This document shows, one piece after another, positions 50,579-63,966 of a DNA stretch of 64,000 nt. Every line of letters begins with the position of its first letter. Position 1 is the first letter of the stretch. Below the pieces are notes generated by a model, which saw nothing but the letters and a program-made list of their open reading frames with translations, did no database searches and had not been told where the DNA came from. The translations under genes and the position numbers were made by a program. Source of the DNA: Agilicoccus flavus (GTDB lineage: Bacteria > Actinomycetota > Actinomycetes > Actinomycetales > Dermatophilaceae); the NCBI RefSeq assembly GCF_014857905.1, contig NZ_JACYXE010000008.1, positions 124,001-188,000 of the forward strand. The letters are read 5' to 3'.

Positions 50579-52681
50579 ATGCGTCCCGTGACCGATCTGC
50601 AGCGCACCGTCGCCCCGTTCGACGTCGTCTCGGAGTTCTCCCCGAGCGGCGACCAGCCGACCGCGATCGCGGACCTCACACGGCGGTTGCGGGCCGGGGA
50701 GCAGGACGTCGTCCTGCTCGGCGCCACCGGCACGGGCAAGTCGGCCACCACGGCCTGGCTCGTGGAGCAGGTGCAGCGGCCCACGCTCGTGCTGGCCCCC
50801 AACAAGACGCTGGCGGCGCAGCTGGCCAACGAATTCCGGGAGCTGCTGCCGAACAACGCCGTCGAGTACTTCGTCAGCTACTACGACTACTACCAGCCCG
50901 AGGCGTACGTCCCGCAGACGGACACGTACATCGAGAAGGACAGCTCGATCAACGACGAGGTGGAGCGGCTGCGGCACTCCGCCACGAACAGCCTGCTCAC
51001 CCGGCGTGACGTCATCGTCGTCGCCTCGGTCTCGTGCATCTACGGTCTCGGCACGCCGCAGGAGTACGTCGACCGGATGGCGCGGCTCAAGGTCGGGCAG
51101 GAGATCGACCGCGACACGCTGCTGCGCCGGTTCGTGCAGATGCAGTACACCCGCAACGACCTCGCGTTCACGCGGGGCACGTTCCGGGTGCGGGGTGACA
51201 CCGTCGAGATCATCCCCATGTACGAGGAACTCGCCGTGCGGATCGAGTTCTTCGGCGACGAGATCGAGCGCCTGTACACGCTCCACCCGCTCACGGGGGA
51301 GATCGTGCGCGAGGAGCAGGAGATGTACGTGTTTCCCGCGTCGCACTACGTCGCGGGCCCCGAACGCATGGAGCGCGCCATCGGCGGCATCGAGCACGAG
51401 CTCGAGAATCAGCTCCGCACGTTCGAGCAGCAGGGCAAGCTCCTCGAGGCGCAGCGCCTGCGCATGCGCACGACGTACGACATCGAGATGATGCGGACCG
51501 TCGGCGTCTGCAACGGCATCGAGAACTACTCGCTGCACATCGACGGCCGCGAACCCGGGTCGGCCCCCAACTGCCTCCTCGACTACTTCCCCGAGGACTT
51601 CCTCCTCGTCATCGACGAGTCCCACGTCACCGTGCCCCAGATCGGCGCCATGTACGAGGGCGACATGTCGCGCAAGCGCACCCTCGTCGACCACGGCTTT
51701 CGGCTGCCCAGCGCGATGGACAACCGCCCGCTGAAATGGGAGGAGTTCCTCGACCGGATCGGGCAGACGGTGTACCTGTCCGCGACCCCTGGCGACTACG
51801 AGGTCGCCAAGAGCAACGGCGTCGTCGAGCAGATCATCCGGCCCACCGGACTGCTCGACCCCGAGATCGTCCTCAAGCCGACCAAGGGCCAGATCGACGA
51901 CCTGCTCTTCGAGATCGGCGAGCGCACGAAGAAGAACGAACGCGTCCTCGTCACGACGCTGACCAAGAAGATGGCCGAGGACCTCACGGACTACCTCCTC
52001 GACAAGGGGGTGCGGGTCCGTTACCTGCACTCCGAGGTCGACACCCTGCGCCGGGTCGAACTGCTCCGGGAGCTGCGGATGGGGGAGTACGACGTCCTCG
52101 TCGGCATCAACCTGCTGCGCGAGGGCCTCGACCTGCCCGAGGTGTCTCTCGTCTCCATCCTCGACGCCGACAAGGAGGGGTTCCTGCGGTCGGCCCGCAG
52201 CCTCATCCAGACCGTCGGGCGGGCCGCGCGCAACGTCTCCGGCCAGGTGCACATGTACGCCGACTCCATCACGCCGTCGATGGAGTCGGCGATCGACGAG
52301 ACGCGCCGACGCCGTGAGAAGCAGGTGGCCTACAACCTCGAGCGGGGGGTCGACCCGCAGCCGCTGCGCAAGAAGATCGCCGACATCACCGACATGATCA
52401 ACCGGGAGGACGCCGACACCGAGGCGCTGCTCGGCTCGGGCCGCAACCAGTCGCGCGGCAAGAAGGGCGGCCGCAAGGGCGCCGACGCCGACGCCGGCCG
52501 GTCCCGGGCGGTCGACACGACGTCGATGGCCGCCTCGGAGCTGTCCGACCTCATCCAGGAGCTCACCACGCAGATGCACGGCGCCGCGGAGGAGCTGCAG
52601 TTCGAGCTCGCGGCCCGGCTGCGGGACGAGCTCGGCGACCTCAAGAAGGAGCTGCGTCAGATGCAGGAGGCGACACGCTGA
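50579..52681 (+). CDS. uvrB: Excinuclease ABC subunit B
   Basis: The start is ATG 50579, giving 700 residues. It is the helicase-fold damage-verification subunit of nucleotide excision repair. Seen: [18 protein letters not shown], Walker [17 protein letters not shown], the beta-hairpin region [20 protein letters not shown], the DESH box in [12 protein letters not shown], motif [11 protein letters not shown], and a C-terminal UVR motif (about 660-695, [13 protein letters not shown]) for UvrC binding. uvrA lies 2.3 kb downstream. Confidence 0.98.
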   Translation: MRPVTDLQRTVAPFDVVSEFSPSGDQPTAIADLTRRLRAGEQDVVLLGATGTGKSATTAWLVEQVQRPTLVLAPNKTLAAQLANEFRELLPNNAVEYFVSYYDYYQPEAYVPQTDTYIEKDSSINDEVERLRHSATNSLLTRRDVIVVASVSCIYGLGTPQEYVDRMARLKVGQEIDRDTLLRRFVQMQYTRNDLAFTRGTFRVRGDTVEIIPMYEELAVRIEFFGDEIERLYTLHPLTGEIVREEQEMYVFPASHYVAGPERMERAIGGIEHELENQLRTFEQQGKLLEAQRLRMRTTYDIEMMRTVGVCNGIENYSLHIDGREPGSAPNCLLDYFPEDFLLVIDESHVTVPQIGAMYEGDMSRKRTLVDHGFRLPSAMDNRPLKWEEFLDRIGQTVYLSATPGDYEVAKSNGVVEQIIRPTGLLDPEIVLKPTKGQIDDLLFEIGERTKKNERVLVTTLTKKMAEDLTDYLLDKGVRVRYLHSEVDTLRRVELLRELRMGEYDVLVGINLLREGLDLPEVSLVSILDADKEGFLRSARSLIQTVGRAARNVSGQVHMYADSITPSMESAIDETRRRREKQVAYNLERGVDPQPLRKKIADITDMINREDADTEALLGSGRNQSRGKKGGRKGADADAGRSRAVDTTSMAASELSDLIQELTTQMHGAAEELQFELAARLRDELGDLKKELRQMQEATR

Positions 52682-52758
52682 CCTGCACCGATCGGCGCGC
52701 CGGCCGGTTGTGCGCACACCGGTGGCGGGCGGGGATCGGCACGGGGCGCCGGAACCGG

Positions 52759-52764
52759 TAAGGT
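52759..52764 (+). promoter_or_regulatory. -10 element (TAAGGT) for terC
   Basis: TAAGGT is placed so that transcription starts near 52771, directly before the riboswitch. Confidence 0.5.
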
Positions 52765-52775
52765 GCGAACGTCAA

Positions 52776-52874
52776 CGGAGGGGAGTATCCCTGTCACGAC
52801 CTCCCGTCAGCACGGTCCCGGCGCACCGACGCCCGGCCCGGGAGGTCGGCCCCTCGGGGTGGGAGAGACCTCCG
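52776..52874 (+). ncRNA. yybP-ykoY family Mn2+ riboswitch
   Basis: Both conserved loops are present: GGGGAGTA (52780-52787) and GAGACC (52865-52870). The outer stem pairs CGGA (52776-52779) just before the first with TCCG (52871-52874) just after the second. Between them are a 9-bp stem, gacctcccg (52798-52806) with cgggaggtc (52839-52847), and a short cccc/gggg hairpin. This family senses Mn2+ and controls TerC/Alx-type genes. The GACCTCCGG after the second loop can also pair with the ribosome-binding site GGAAGG (52889-52894) with one bulge, suggesting translational control (inference). Confidence 0.85.
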
Positions 52875-52899
52875 GCCCCCTGCCCTCCGGAAGGCCCCC

Positions 52900-53889
52900 G
52901 TGAACATCCCGCTGTGGTTGTGGATCGCCACCCTCGTCGTGACGGTCTCGTTCCTCCTCGTCGACGTGCTCGTCATCGCGCGTCGGCCCCACGTCCCGAC
53001 GATGGCGGAGTGCGCCCGGCACCTCGCGTTCTTCGTCGGATCCGCCATCGTCTTCGGCATCGCGATCGGCGTCCTGTCCGGCTGGGACTACGGCGCCCAG
53101 TTCTTCGCCGGCTGGATGACGGAGTACTCGCTGTCGGTCGACAACCTCTTCGTCTTCATCATCATCATGGCGAAGTTCGGGGTGCCGGAGAAGTATCAGC
53201 AGGCGGCCCTCATGGTCGGCATCATCATCGCCCTCGTGCTCCGCGGCATCTTCATCGCGGCCGGGGCCGCCCTCATCAACCAGTTCGCGTGGGTGTTCTA
53301 CCTCTTCGGTCTCTTCCTCATCTACACCGCCGTCAAGCTCGCCAAGGAGGGCATGGGCGACGACGACGATGACGACTACGAAGAGAACGCGTTCCTCAAG
53401 TGGGTCACCCGGAAGTTCCCGGCCACGAACTCGTGGGAGCACGGCACGAAGCTCTTCACCCGGGAGAACGGCAAGCGCATCATCACCCCGATGCTCATCG
53501 TCATCCTCGCCCTGGGCACCACCGACCTCATGTTCGCGCTCGACTCGATCCCCGCGATCTACGGCCTCACCCGCGAGCCCTACCTCGTGCTCACCGCGAA
53601 CATCTTCGCCCTCATGGGTCTGCGCCAGCTGTACTTCCTCATCGGCGGTCTGCTCAAGCGCCTCGTGTACCTCAGCCTCGGCCTGTCCGTGCTGCTCGCC
53701 TTCATCGGCGTCAAGCTCATCCTGCACGCCCTGCACGAGAACAACCTGCCGTTCCTCAACGGCGGTCAGCCGATCCACTCCGTCCCGGAGATCCCCATCT
53801 CCGTGTCGCTCGGCGCGATCGTCGTCATCCTCGGCGTGACCACCGTCGCGAGTCTCGCGAAGACCCGCCGGGACGAGCGCGTCTCCTGA
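52900..53889 (+). CDS. TerC/Alx family membrane protein, probable Mn2+ exporter
   Basis: This 329-residue protein starts at GTG 52900 with GGAAGG upstream. It has about nine membrane helices and the family's acidic residues within them (SVDNLFVFIIIMAKF; TDLMFALDSIPAIYG), plus a cytoplasmic linker with six consecutive Asp. The C-terminus continues past the last helix (SVSLGAIVVILGVTTVASLA). Many members export Mn2+ or act in metal homeostasis; tellurite resistance is the historical name. The riboswitch in front supports a manganese role. Confidence 0.92.
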   Translation: MNIPLWLWIATLVVTVSFLLVDVLVIARRPHVPTMAECARHLAFFVGSAIVFGIAIGVLSGWDYGAQFFAGWMTEYSLSVDNLFVFIIIMAKFGVPEKYQQAALMVGIIIALVLRGIFIAAGAALINQFAWVFYLFGLFLIYTAVKLAKEGMGDDDDDDYEENAFLKWVTRKFPATNSWEHGTKLFTRENGKRIITPMLIVILALGTTDLMFALDSIPAIYGLTREPYLVLTANIFALMGLRQLYFLIGGLLKRLVYLSLGLSVLLAFIGVKLILHALHENNLPFLNGGQPIHSVPEIPISVSLGAIVVILGVTTVASLAKTRRDERVS

Positions 53890-53907
53890 CCGCCCGCCGC
53901 CGCCCCG

Positions 53908-53940
53908 CCGGCCCCTGACGCACGACGCGTCAGGGGCCGG
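53908..53940. terminator. Bidirectional terminator between terC and the EamA gene
   Basis: A 14-bp perfect inverted repeat (53908-53921 and 53927-53940) with an ACGAC loop. The stop codon of the EamA gene lies inside its right arm. Confidence 0.9.
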
Positions 53941-54847
53941 CGTCGGTCTGCGGGCCGGAGGGCGCCTCCTGTTCCGGGTCCGCCGGATCCCGCCGGGTCA
54001 CGACCGCGGAGGCGGCCACGACGAGGAGCATCCCGACGAGCTGCGCCGGCGCCAGGGTCTGCGAGAGCACGAGGAAGCCGGCGAGAGCGGCGACGGCGGG
54101 TTCGAGGCTGAGCAGGACGCCGAACACGTGGGCGGGCAGGCGGCGCAGGGCAAGGAGCTCGAGGGAGTACGGCAGGACGGACGAGAGCAGGGCCACGCCC
54201 GCTCCGACGAGGAGCGGATGCGGATCCACGAGCCGGCTCCCGTGCCCGGCGACGCCGAACGGGGTCACGACGACCGACGCCACGACGAGCGCGATCGCGA
54301 GCCCGTCGAGGCGGGCGAACCGGGCCCCGACGCGGGCCGAGAGCAGGATGTACGCGGCCCAGCACGCTCCCGCCGTGAGCGCGAGGCCGAGCCCGACGAC
54401 GTCGACCGCGGCCCCGTCGGTGTCGACGATCCTCGAGATGAGCACGACGCCGGCCGCGGCCACGACCACGGCGACCCCGTCGAGGACCCGACGGGACAGC
54501 ACCGCGGCGAGCACGAGCGGCCCGATGAACTCGACGGTCACGGCGACGCCGATCGGCAGGTGGACGAGCGAGGCGTAGAACGACGTGTTCATCGCGGCGA
54601 GCGCGAGCCCGAAGGCCACGACGGTGGCCCAGTCGCCGCGGGACCGGCCGCGGATCCGGGGCCGCGCGACGAGCAGGAGGACGACGGCCGCCACGAGGAG
54701 GCGCAGGGTCACCGAGCCCGCGACGCCGACGATGGGCAGCAGCGTGGCCGCGAGGGCCCCGCCGAACTGCACCGAGACGACGGCCGCGAGGACGAGGCCG
54801 ACGGCGGAGGCGCGCGAGCTGGGGTCGAGGGTGGGGGCGGCACGCAT
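53930..54847 (-). CDS. EamA/RhtA-type drug/metabolite transporter
   Basis: The start is ATG 54847, giving 305 residues. It has ten hydrophobic helices in two EamA halves, with VQFGGALAATLLP, LVHLPIGVAVTVEFIGPL and LPYSLELLALRRLPAHVFGV, the last two typical of the RhtA branch exporting amino acids such as threonine or homoserine. The substrate is unproven. A TAGGTT on the minus strand ends seven bases before the ATG, implying a leaderless message divergent from uvrA. Confidence 0.88.
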   Translation of the reverse strand: MRAAPTLDPSSRASAVGLVLAAVVSVQFGGALAATLLPIVGVAGSVTLRLLVAAVVLLLVARPRIRGRSRGDWATVVAFGLALAAMNTSFYASLVHLPIGVAVTVEFIGPLVLAAVLSRRVLDGVAVVVAAAGVVLISRIVDTDGAAVDVVGLGLALTAGACWAAYILLSARVGARFARLDGLAIALVVASVVVTPFGVAGHGSRLVDPHPLLVGAGVALLSSVLPYSLELLALRRLPAHVFGVLLSLEPAVAALAGFLVLSQTLAPAQLVGMLLVVAASAVVTRRDPADPEQEAPSGPQTDAGP

Positions 54848-54854
54848 GGGTCCC

Positions 54855-54860
54855 AACCTA
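54855..54860 (-). promoter_or_regulatory. -10 element (TAGGTT) for the EamA gene
   Basis: On the minus strand TAGGTT is followed by seven bases and ATG 54847. Confidence 0.5.
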
Positions 54861-55007
54861 GACGCCGTCGGCCGGCCTCCCGTCGGGCCTCCCGGTGGGC
54901 GCGGGACTGCCGGCTGCCGGACACCCGGGGGCCGGCCGGTCGGCGGCCGACCGACCCGTCGCGGGACCGGACCCGGGCGGCGCGCGGACCCTGTCGGTGG
55001 GCCCGAA

Positions 55008-55013
55008 TACGAT
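55008..55013 (+). promoter_or_regulatory. -10 element (TACGAT) for uvrA
   Basis: TACGAT ends seven bases before GTG 55021, with no ribosome-binding site. This fixes the uvrA start and suggests a leaderless message. Confidence 0.6.
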
Positions 55014-55020
55014 GGCGGAC

Positions 55021-58209
<3,189 letters not shown>

Positions 58210-58240
58210 CGGATCGGGCGCAGCACACGGTGCGGTGACG

Positions 58241-58272
58241 CGTGACGGCGGGGCCGAGGCCCCGCCGTCACG
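58241..58272. terminator. Bidirectional terminator between uvrA and livF
   Basis: A 14-bp perfect stem (58241-58254 and 58259-58272) with a CGAG tetraloop lies 31 bases after the uvrA stop, between convergent genes. Confidence 0.9.
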
Positions 58273-58304
58273 TCTGAGAGGTCGTCGCCTGCGGGCGACG
58301 CGCG

Positions 58305-59014
<710 letters not shown>

Positions 59015-59018
<4 letters not shown>

Positions 59019-59914
59019 CCCCGGCCTCCTTCCCGTGCCTCGCGCGCCTCGACCTGCGCCTCGATCTTCGCGTCGATGTCGTCCGGATCGTCGGGCTCGG
59101 TCCCGTCGCCGGTCCCGATGTACGCCTCGATGACCCGCGGGTCGGACTGCACCTCGCCGGGCGTGCCCTCGATGAGCGTCTTGCCCCGCACGAGGCACAG
59201 CACGCGGTCGCACAGGTTGAAGATGAAGCGCATGTCGTGCTCAATGACGACCACGGCGAGACCCGAGTCGCGGATCTTGAAGATGAGCCTCTCGGCGTCG
59301 GCCGTCTCCTGCGGGTTCATGCCGGCCGTCGGCTCGTCGAGCAGGAGCACCTTCGGGTCCGTCGCCAGCGCGCGGGCGATCTCGAGTCGGCGCTGGTCGC
59401 CGTACGGCATGTTGCGCGCGAGCAGCTCGGTCGATCGACCCAGGCCGACGTAGTCGAGGAGCTCCTGGGCCCGCTCCCGGGTCTGGGCCTCCTCCCGACG
59501 GAAGCGCGGCGTCCGCAGGATCGAGTCGAACGCGCCCGCCTTCGTCCGGCAATACCGCCCGACCATGACGTTCTCGAGCGCGGTCATGTTCGCGAACAGG
59601 CGGATGTTCTGGAACGTCCGGCTCATCCCGGCCCGCACGACCCGTCCCGGCTTCGGCGGGAGGACCGTGCCGCTGAGACGCACCTCGCCCTCCGTCGGCT
59701 TGTACAGACCCGTCAGGCAGTTGAAGAACGTCGTCTTCCCGGCGCCGTTCGGGCCGATGAGGCCGACGATCTCGCCCTCGCGGACCGTGAGGTCGACGTC
59801 GTCGACGGCGGTGAGGCCGCCGAAGCGCATGACGACCCCCCGGGCCTCGAGCAGGACGTCGCGGCCCGAGGGGGCGTCGGGCGCGCCGGTGTCGTGGGCG
59901 ACCGCGGTGCTCAT
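59015..59914 (-). CDS. livG: Branched-chain amino acid ABC transporter, ATP-binding protein
   Basis: The start is ATG 59914, overlapping the livM stop; 299 residues. Seen: FGGLTAVDDVDLTVREGEIV, Walker A IGPNGAGKTTFFNCL, SRTFQNIRLFANMTALENV, Walker B VLLLDEPTAGMNP, HDMRFIFNLCDRV and the LivG-type C-terminus with GEVQSDPRVIEAYIG. An acidic tail of about 35 residues (DGTEPDDPDDIDAKIEAQVE) extends past the usual end. It pairs with LivF. Confidence 0.95.
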
Positions 59915-61638
59915 GAGGTCTTCTCCTCGAGGTGGATCGTCTGGACCTTGTCGGCGAGGTGCTCGTCGTCCTCGTGGAACTCGAGCTTGCGACGCTTGCT
60001 CGCGACGAGGCCCTCGGGGCGGAACCGCATCATGAGGACGAGCAGGAGCCCGAAGATGAGGAGGCGGTACTCGGAGAAGAAGCGCAGCTTCTCGGGGAGC
60101 AGCTTGAGCACGACCGCGCCGAGGAGCACACCGCCCACGGTGCCCATGCCGCCGAGGACGACTGCCGCAAGGAGGAACGCCGACTCGAGGAACTGGTACT
60201 GATCGGGGGTGACCGAGACGTCGTGGTGCGCCTTGATCGTCCCCGCGAGGCCCGCGAGGAAGGCGCCGCCGGCGAACGCGAGCAGCTTGAGCCCGAAGAC
60301 GTTGACGCCCATCGCGTCGGCCGCCTTCTCGTCCTCGCGGATCGCGACCCAGCCGCGACCGATGCGGCTGTTGTTGAGGTTCGAGAAGATGACGATGATC
60401 AGCGCGATGACGCACAGCAGGAGCAGGTAGTAGTTCGAGAAGCGCGTGATGGGGATCCCGAACAGGTGGTGGGTGACCCCGAAGTCGAAGCCGAAGAAGT
60501 TCAGCTCCGGGATCGCCGGGATGCCGTTGGGGCCGTTCGTGATCTTCGGGCCGTTGTTGCCGTCGAGGTTGAACATCGCGAGCCGGAAGATCTCACCGAA
60601 GGCGAGCGTGACGATCGCGAGGTAGTCGCCGGAGACCCGCAGGGTCGGCGACCCGATGATGAGGCCGAGCAGGGCCGAGAACAGCGCGCCGATGATGACC
60701 GTGACCAGGAACGGCGGCTGCCAGTCGATCGTCGCGAACGCCGAGCCCGACAGGATCGCCCCGACGTAGGCACCGGCGCCCAGGAAGGCGATGTACCCGA
60801 GGTCGAGCAGGCCCGCGAGCCCGACGACGATGTTCAGCCCGAGGGCCGTCGCCGAGAAGATGATGACCTGGGTCGCGATGGACATGTTCGCGTCGGACCC
60901 GTTCTGCGTCAGCGGGAAGGCGAACGCGGCCACGAACGCCGCGAGCGTGAGCACGCGGCTGTGGTACGAGGCGGTGACGCCCAGCCACGTGAACGCGTTC
61001 GCTCCGGCCAGCCCGGCGGCGGCCGCGCCGACCCCGAGCAGGAGCAGGACGAAGGCCCAGGGGTCGCGCAGCGTCAGGCCGTCGGCGACGAGCAGCAGCG
61101 CGATCGCCACGAGCGCGACGAGGACGAGGATCTCGACCCAGCCCTTGGCCCGCATCGCCCCGATGTTGCGGCTCGGGCGGCTCACCCCGAGGCGCCCGGC
61201 GACGACGAGCACGAGCGATCCGACGAGGGCCACCCAGGCCCCCGGGTCGGCGTTGACGAGCCCGCCGGCCTGCGCCGTGATCGCCGCCAGGGTCAACGCC
61301 ATGTAGGCGACGGCGCCGAGCCCGAGGCGGAACGCGCCCCGGCTCGTGTCGAGGCCGGCCCCGAGTCGGCGCAGGGGACCCTTCGCCGACATCGCGAGGA
61401 CGAGTCCGAGCAATCCGAGGACGAGCATCGTCAGCTGCACCGGGGCGGGGTTGCCGTAGAGGGTGAGGTCCCCGAGGACGTCGGGGTCGTAGCACCACGA
61501 CATGAGGGCCGAGGCCGTCATGAGGCCGCTGCCGGCGTAGGCGAGGGGCACACCCTTGCCCGTGGCGCGGGGCGCAGGGGCGGGGGCGGAGCTGTCGGGG
61601 CTGTTCGCCCCGTCGGCGCGGTCGACTGTCGTACTCAT
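59911..61638 (-). CDS. livM: Branched-chain amino acid ABC transporter, permease, with extra N-terminal membrane region
   Basis: The start is ATG 61638, overlapping the livH stop; 575 residues. The C-terminal 320 residues are the standard permease (LNIVVGLAGLLDLGYIAFLG, GDYLAIVTLAFGEIFRL, RIGRGWVAIREDEKAADAMG, GGMGTVGGVLLGA). The first 230 residues add about five to six hydrophobic segments and loops not present in the basic LivM core. The extension could be actinobacterial or could tune assembly (inference). Confidence 0.93.
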   Translation of the reverse strand: MSTTVDRADGANSPDSSAPAPAPRATGKGVPLAYAGSGLMTASALMSWCYDPDVLGDLTLYGNPAPVQLTMLVLGLLGLVLAMSAKGPLRRLGAGLDTSRGAFRLGLGAVAYMALTLAAITAQAGGLVNADPGAWVALVGSLVLVVAGRLGVSRPSRNIGAMRAKGWVEILVLVALVAIALLLVADGLTLRDPWAFVLLLLGVGAAAAGLAGANAFTWLGVTASYHSRVLTLAAFVAAFAFPLTQNGSDANMSIATQVIIFSATALGLNIVVGLAGLLDLGYIAFLGAGAYVGAILSGSAFATIDWQPPFLVTVIIGALFSALLGLIIGSPTLRVSGDYLAIVTLAFGEIFRLAMFNLDGNNGPKITNGPNGIPAIPELNFFGFDFGVTHHLFGIPITRFSNYYLLLLCVIALIIVIFSNLNNSRIGRGWVAIREDEKAADAMGVNVFGLKLLAFAGGAFLAGLAGTIKAHHDVSVTPDQYQFLESAFLLAAVVLGGMGTVGGVLLGAVVLKLLPEKLRFFSEYRLLIFGLLLVLMMRFRPEGLVASKRRKLEFHEDDEHLADKVQTIHLEEKTS

Positions 61639-62561
61639 GCGCGATCCACCACCCGGGCGCCCAGCAGACCCTGCGGGCGGAAGACGAGAACGAGGATGAG
61701 GAGACCGAACGCGAAGACGTCCTTCCAGGCCCCCGTGACGAACACGGTGGCGAGGGCCTCGGCCACCCCGAGGGTCAGGCCGCCGACGACGGCGCCCTGG
61801 ATGTTGCCGATGCCGCCGAGCACCGCGGCGGTGAACGCCTTGAGGCCGGCCATGAAGCCCATCTTGAAGTCGATGTTGTTGTTCTGCAGACCCTGGGCGA
61901 CGCCGGCGATGGCGGCGAGCGCCGCGCCGAGCGCGAAGGCGATGACGATGATCCGGTCGACGTCGATGCCCATGAGTCGGGCGGTGTCGGGGTCCTGGGA
62001 GACGGCCTGCATCGCGCGGCCCTGCTTCGTCTTGTTGATGAACCAGCCGAGGAAGAGACCGCAGACGAGCAGCGCGCCCATCGTGAACAGCGCCGGTCGC
62101 TGGATGACGACGGAGCCGAGGTGGAACGGGCTTCCCGTGACGCCGTCGATCGCCGGGAAGGGGATCTTGGACTTCGCCGAGGGGAAGCCGGGGATCGTGC
62201 CGTAGAAGAGGCGGACGAACTCCTGGAGGAACACCGAGATGCCGATCGCGGTGATGAGTGGCGCCAGGCGCGGCGCGTGTCTCAAGGGGCGATAGGCGAT
62301 GCGTTCCATGATCACCGCGGTCGCGACGGAGGCGGCGATCGCCCCGGCGATCATGACCGGGAGCACCCACACCGAGGTGTTGTCCCGGAAGAGGAGGAAC
62401 CAGGTGCTCAACGCCCCGAAGGCGCCGATCATGAAGACCTCGCCGTGGGCGAAGTTGATGAGCTGGACGATGCCGTAGACGACGGTGTATCCGACGGCGA
62501 TCAGGGCGTACAACGAGCCGTTGGTCAGGCCGTTGACGAGCTGCTGAGGTATGTCGTTCAT
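61635..62561 (-). CDS. livH: Branched-chain amino acid ABC transporter, permease
   Basis: The start is ATG 62561, giving 308 residues. Seen: LVNGLTNGSLYALIAVGYTV, INFAHGEVFMIGA, the EAA-like loop QAVSQDPDTARLMGIDVDRI and GGIGNIQGAVVGG, with about eight membrane helices. It pairs with LivM. It is separated from livK by 172 bp containing a hairpin. Confidence 0.95.
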   Translation of the reverse strand: MNDIPQQLVNGLTNGSLYALIAVGYTVVYGIVQLINFAHGEVFMIGAFGALSTWFLLFRDNTSVWVLPVMIAGAIAASVATAVIMERIAYRPLRHAPRLAPLITAIGISVFLQEFVRLFYGTIPGFPSAKSKIPFPAIDGVTGSPFHLGSVVIQRPALFTMGALLVCGLFLGWFINKTKQGRAMQAVSQDPDTARLMGIDVDRIIVIAFALGAALAAIAGVAQGLQNNNIDFKMGFMAGLKAFTAAVLGGIGNIQGAVVGGLTLGVAEALATVFVTGAWKDVFAFGLLILVLVFRPQGLLGARVVDRA

Positions 62562-62683
62562 GGTGGTGGGCGGACCTCTGTCCTCGGGAGCGGGCCTGCG
62601 GCCGTACCTGCGCGGCCGCAACTCGAACGCGCAGGCGCGACGGTGCGATGCGAACTGGGGCTCCGGGCCGGTCGACCCGGACG

Positions 62684-62719
62684 GACGCAGGCGCCGGGGT
62701 GACCCCCGACGCCTGCGTC
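62684..62719 (-). terminator. Hairpin between livK and livH
   Basis: Arms gacgcaggcg (62684-62693) and cgcctgcgtc (62710-62719) pair perfectly around an inner cgggg/ccccg. It lies just after the livK stop, so it could end part of the transcripts and keep binding protein in excess over the membrane parts. Confidence 0.75.
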
Positions 62720-62733
62720 GTTCGTGAGCGGTC

Positions 62734-63966
62734 CTACTTGACCTCGCCCGTCTTCTCCGGCGCCCAGGCGCCGGACTTGACCGTGTACACGGTCAGCGTG
62801 CGGGTCTTGCTGTCGCCGTACTCGTCGAAGGCGACGTTGCCGGAGACGCCGTCGAGGCTCACCTTGCCGAGCGCGTCGATCGTCGCCTGGCGGGCGCTCT
62901 GCGCGTCCTGCGCGCTCGCCAGCGAGGTCTTGAGCGCCTCGATGATCGCCTGCGCGGCGTCGTACGAGTAGGCCCCGTAGGCGCCCGGAGGCTCGGCGTA
63001 GCCGGCCGCCTTGTAGGCGTCCTGGAACTCCTTGCCCTTCGCGAGCTCCTCGATCGGGGCGCCCACGGAGGTGGAGAGGTCGCCGTTCGCCTTGGCGCCG
63101 CCGGCGAGCGAGATGTACTTCGGGTCGAAGATGCCGTCGCCGCCCATGAGCGGCACGGCGAGGCCGGCGCTCTTCATCTGGTTGGAGAGCGGGCCGGCCT
63201 GGGGGAACTCGCCGCCGTAGTACACGGCCTGCGGGCCGGCGCCCTTCACCGCGGTGATGGCGGTCTGGTAGTTCGCGTCGTCGGGGTTGATGGTCGTCGC
63301 GGCGACGACCTTGCCGCCCTTGGCGGTGAACTCCTTGGTGAAGGCGTCGACGAGACCCTGCCCGTACGTCTTCTTGTCGTGGATCGTCGCGACGTTCTTG
63401 ATCCCCTTCTCGAGGAGGTACTGCGCCGCGAAGGGGCCCTGCACGTCGTCCGTCGTACACGTGCGGAAGTAGCCGGGGTAGGTGCGCTTGGGCGCCGTCG
63501 CGAACGCGGCGCCCTTCGTCAGGGCCGGGTTCGTGTTCGCCGGCGAGACCTGCGCGATCTTCGCCGTCGACAGGATCGGCTGGACGTTCTGGGCGACGCT
63601 CGAGTTGAGGGTGCCGACGACGCCGACGACGTCGGCCTCGCCCGCGAGGGCGGTGGCCGCGTTCGCGCCGGTGTCGGGCTTGGCCTCGTCGTCCTTGGCG
63701 TCGAGCTTGAGCGTCCACCCCGGGATCATCTTGTTCTGGTTCGCCTGCTTGATGGCGAGGTCCACGCTGTTCTTGATGCCGAGGCCGAGGGCGGACAGGT
63801 CACCGGACAGGGGCGCGATCACGCCGATGGTGGCCGTCTTCTCACCGGAGCCGCCGCCGGAACCGGAGTTCGAGTTCGAGTTGTCACCGCGCGATCCGCA
63901 GGCCGACAGCACGAGGGAGGTCGCGAGCACGCTGGCTGCGACGGTGGTCACGGAACGTAGACGCAC
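62734..63966 (-). CDS. livK: Branched-chain amino acid ABC transporter, substrate-binding lipoprotein
   Basis: This 410-residue protein starts at GTG 63966 with GAGGAGGA upstream. A signal peptide ending in the lipobox LSAC (Cys23) makes it a lipoprotein, so it depends on Lgt. After a Ser/Asn/Gly linker comes a type I periplasmic-binding fold: IGVIAPLSGDLSALGLGIKN, VVGVVGTLNSSVAQNVQPIL, AQVSPANTNPAL and YGAYSYDAAQAIIEAL, as in Leu/Ile/Val-binding proteins. The upstream promoter lies outside the window. Confidence 0.95.
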   Translation of the reverse strand: MRLRSVTTVAASVLATSLVLSACGSRGDNSNSNSGSGGGSGEKTATIGVIAPLSGDLSALGLGIKNSVDLAIKQANQNKMIPGWTLKLDAKDDEAKPDTGANAATALAGEADVVGVVGTLNSSVAQNVQPILSTAKIAQVSPANTNPALTKGAAFATAPKRTYPGYFRTCTTDDVQGPFAAQYLLEKGIKNVATIHDKKTYGQGLVDAFTKEFTAKGGKVVAATTINPDDANYQTAITAVKGAGPQAVYYGGEFPQAGPLSNQMKSAGLAVPLMGGDGIFDPKYISLAGGAKANGDLSTSVGAPIEELAKGKEFQDAYKAAGYAEPPGAYGAYSYDAAQAIIEALKTSLASAQDAQSARQATIDALGKVSLDGVSGNVAFDEYGDSKTRTLTVYTVKSGAWAPEKTGEVK

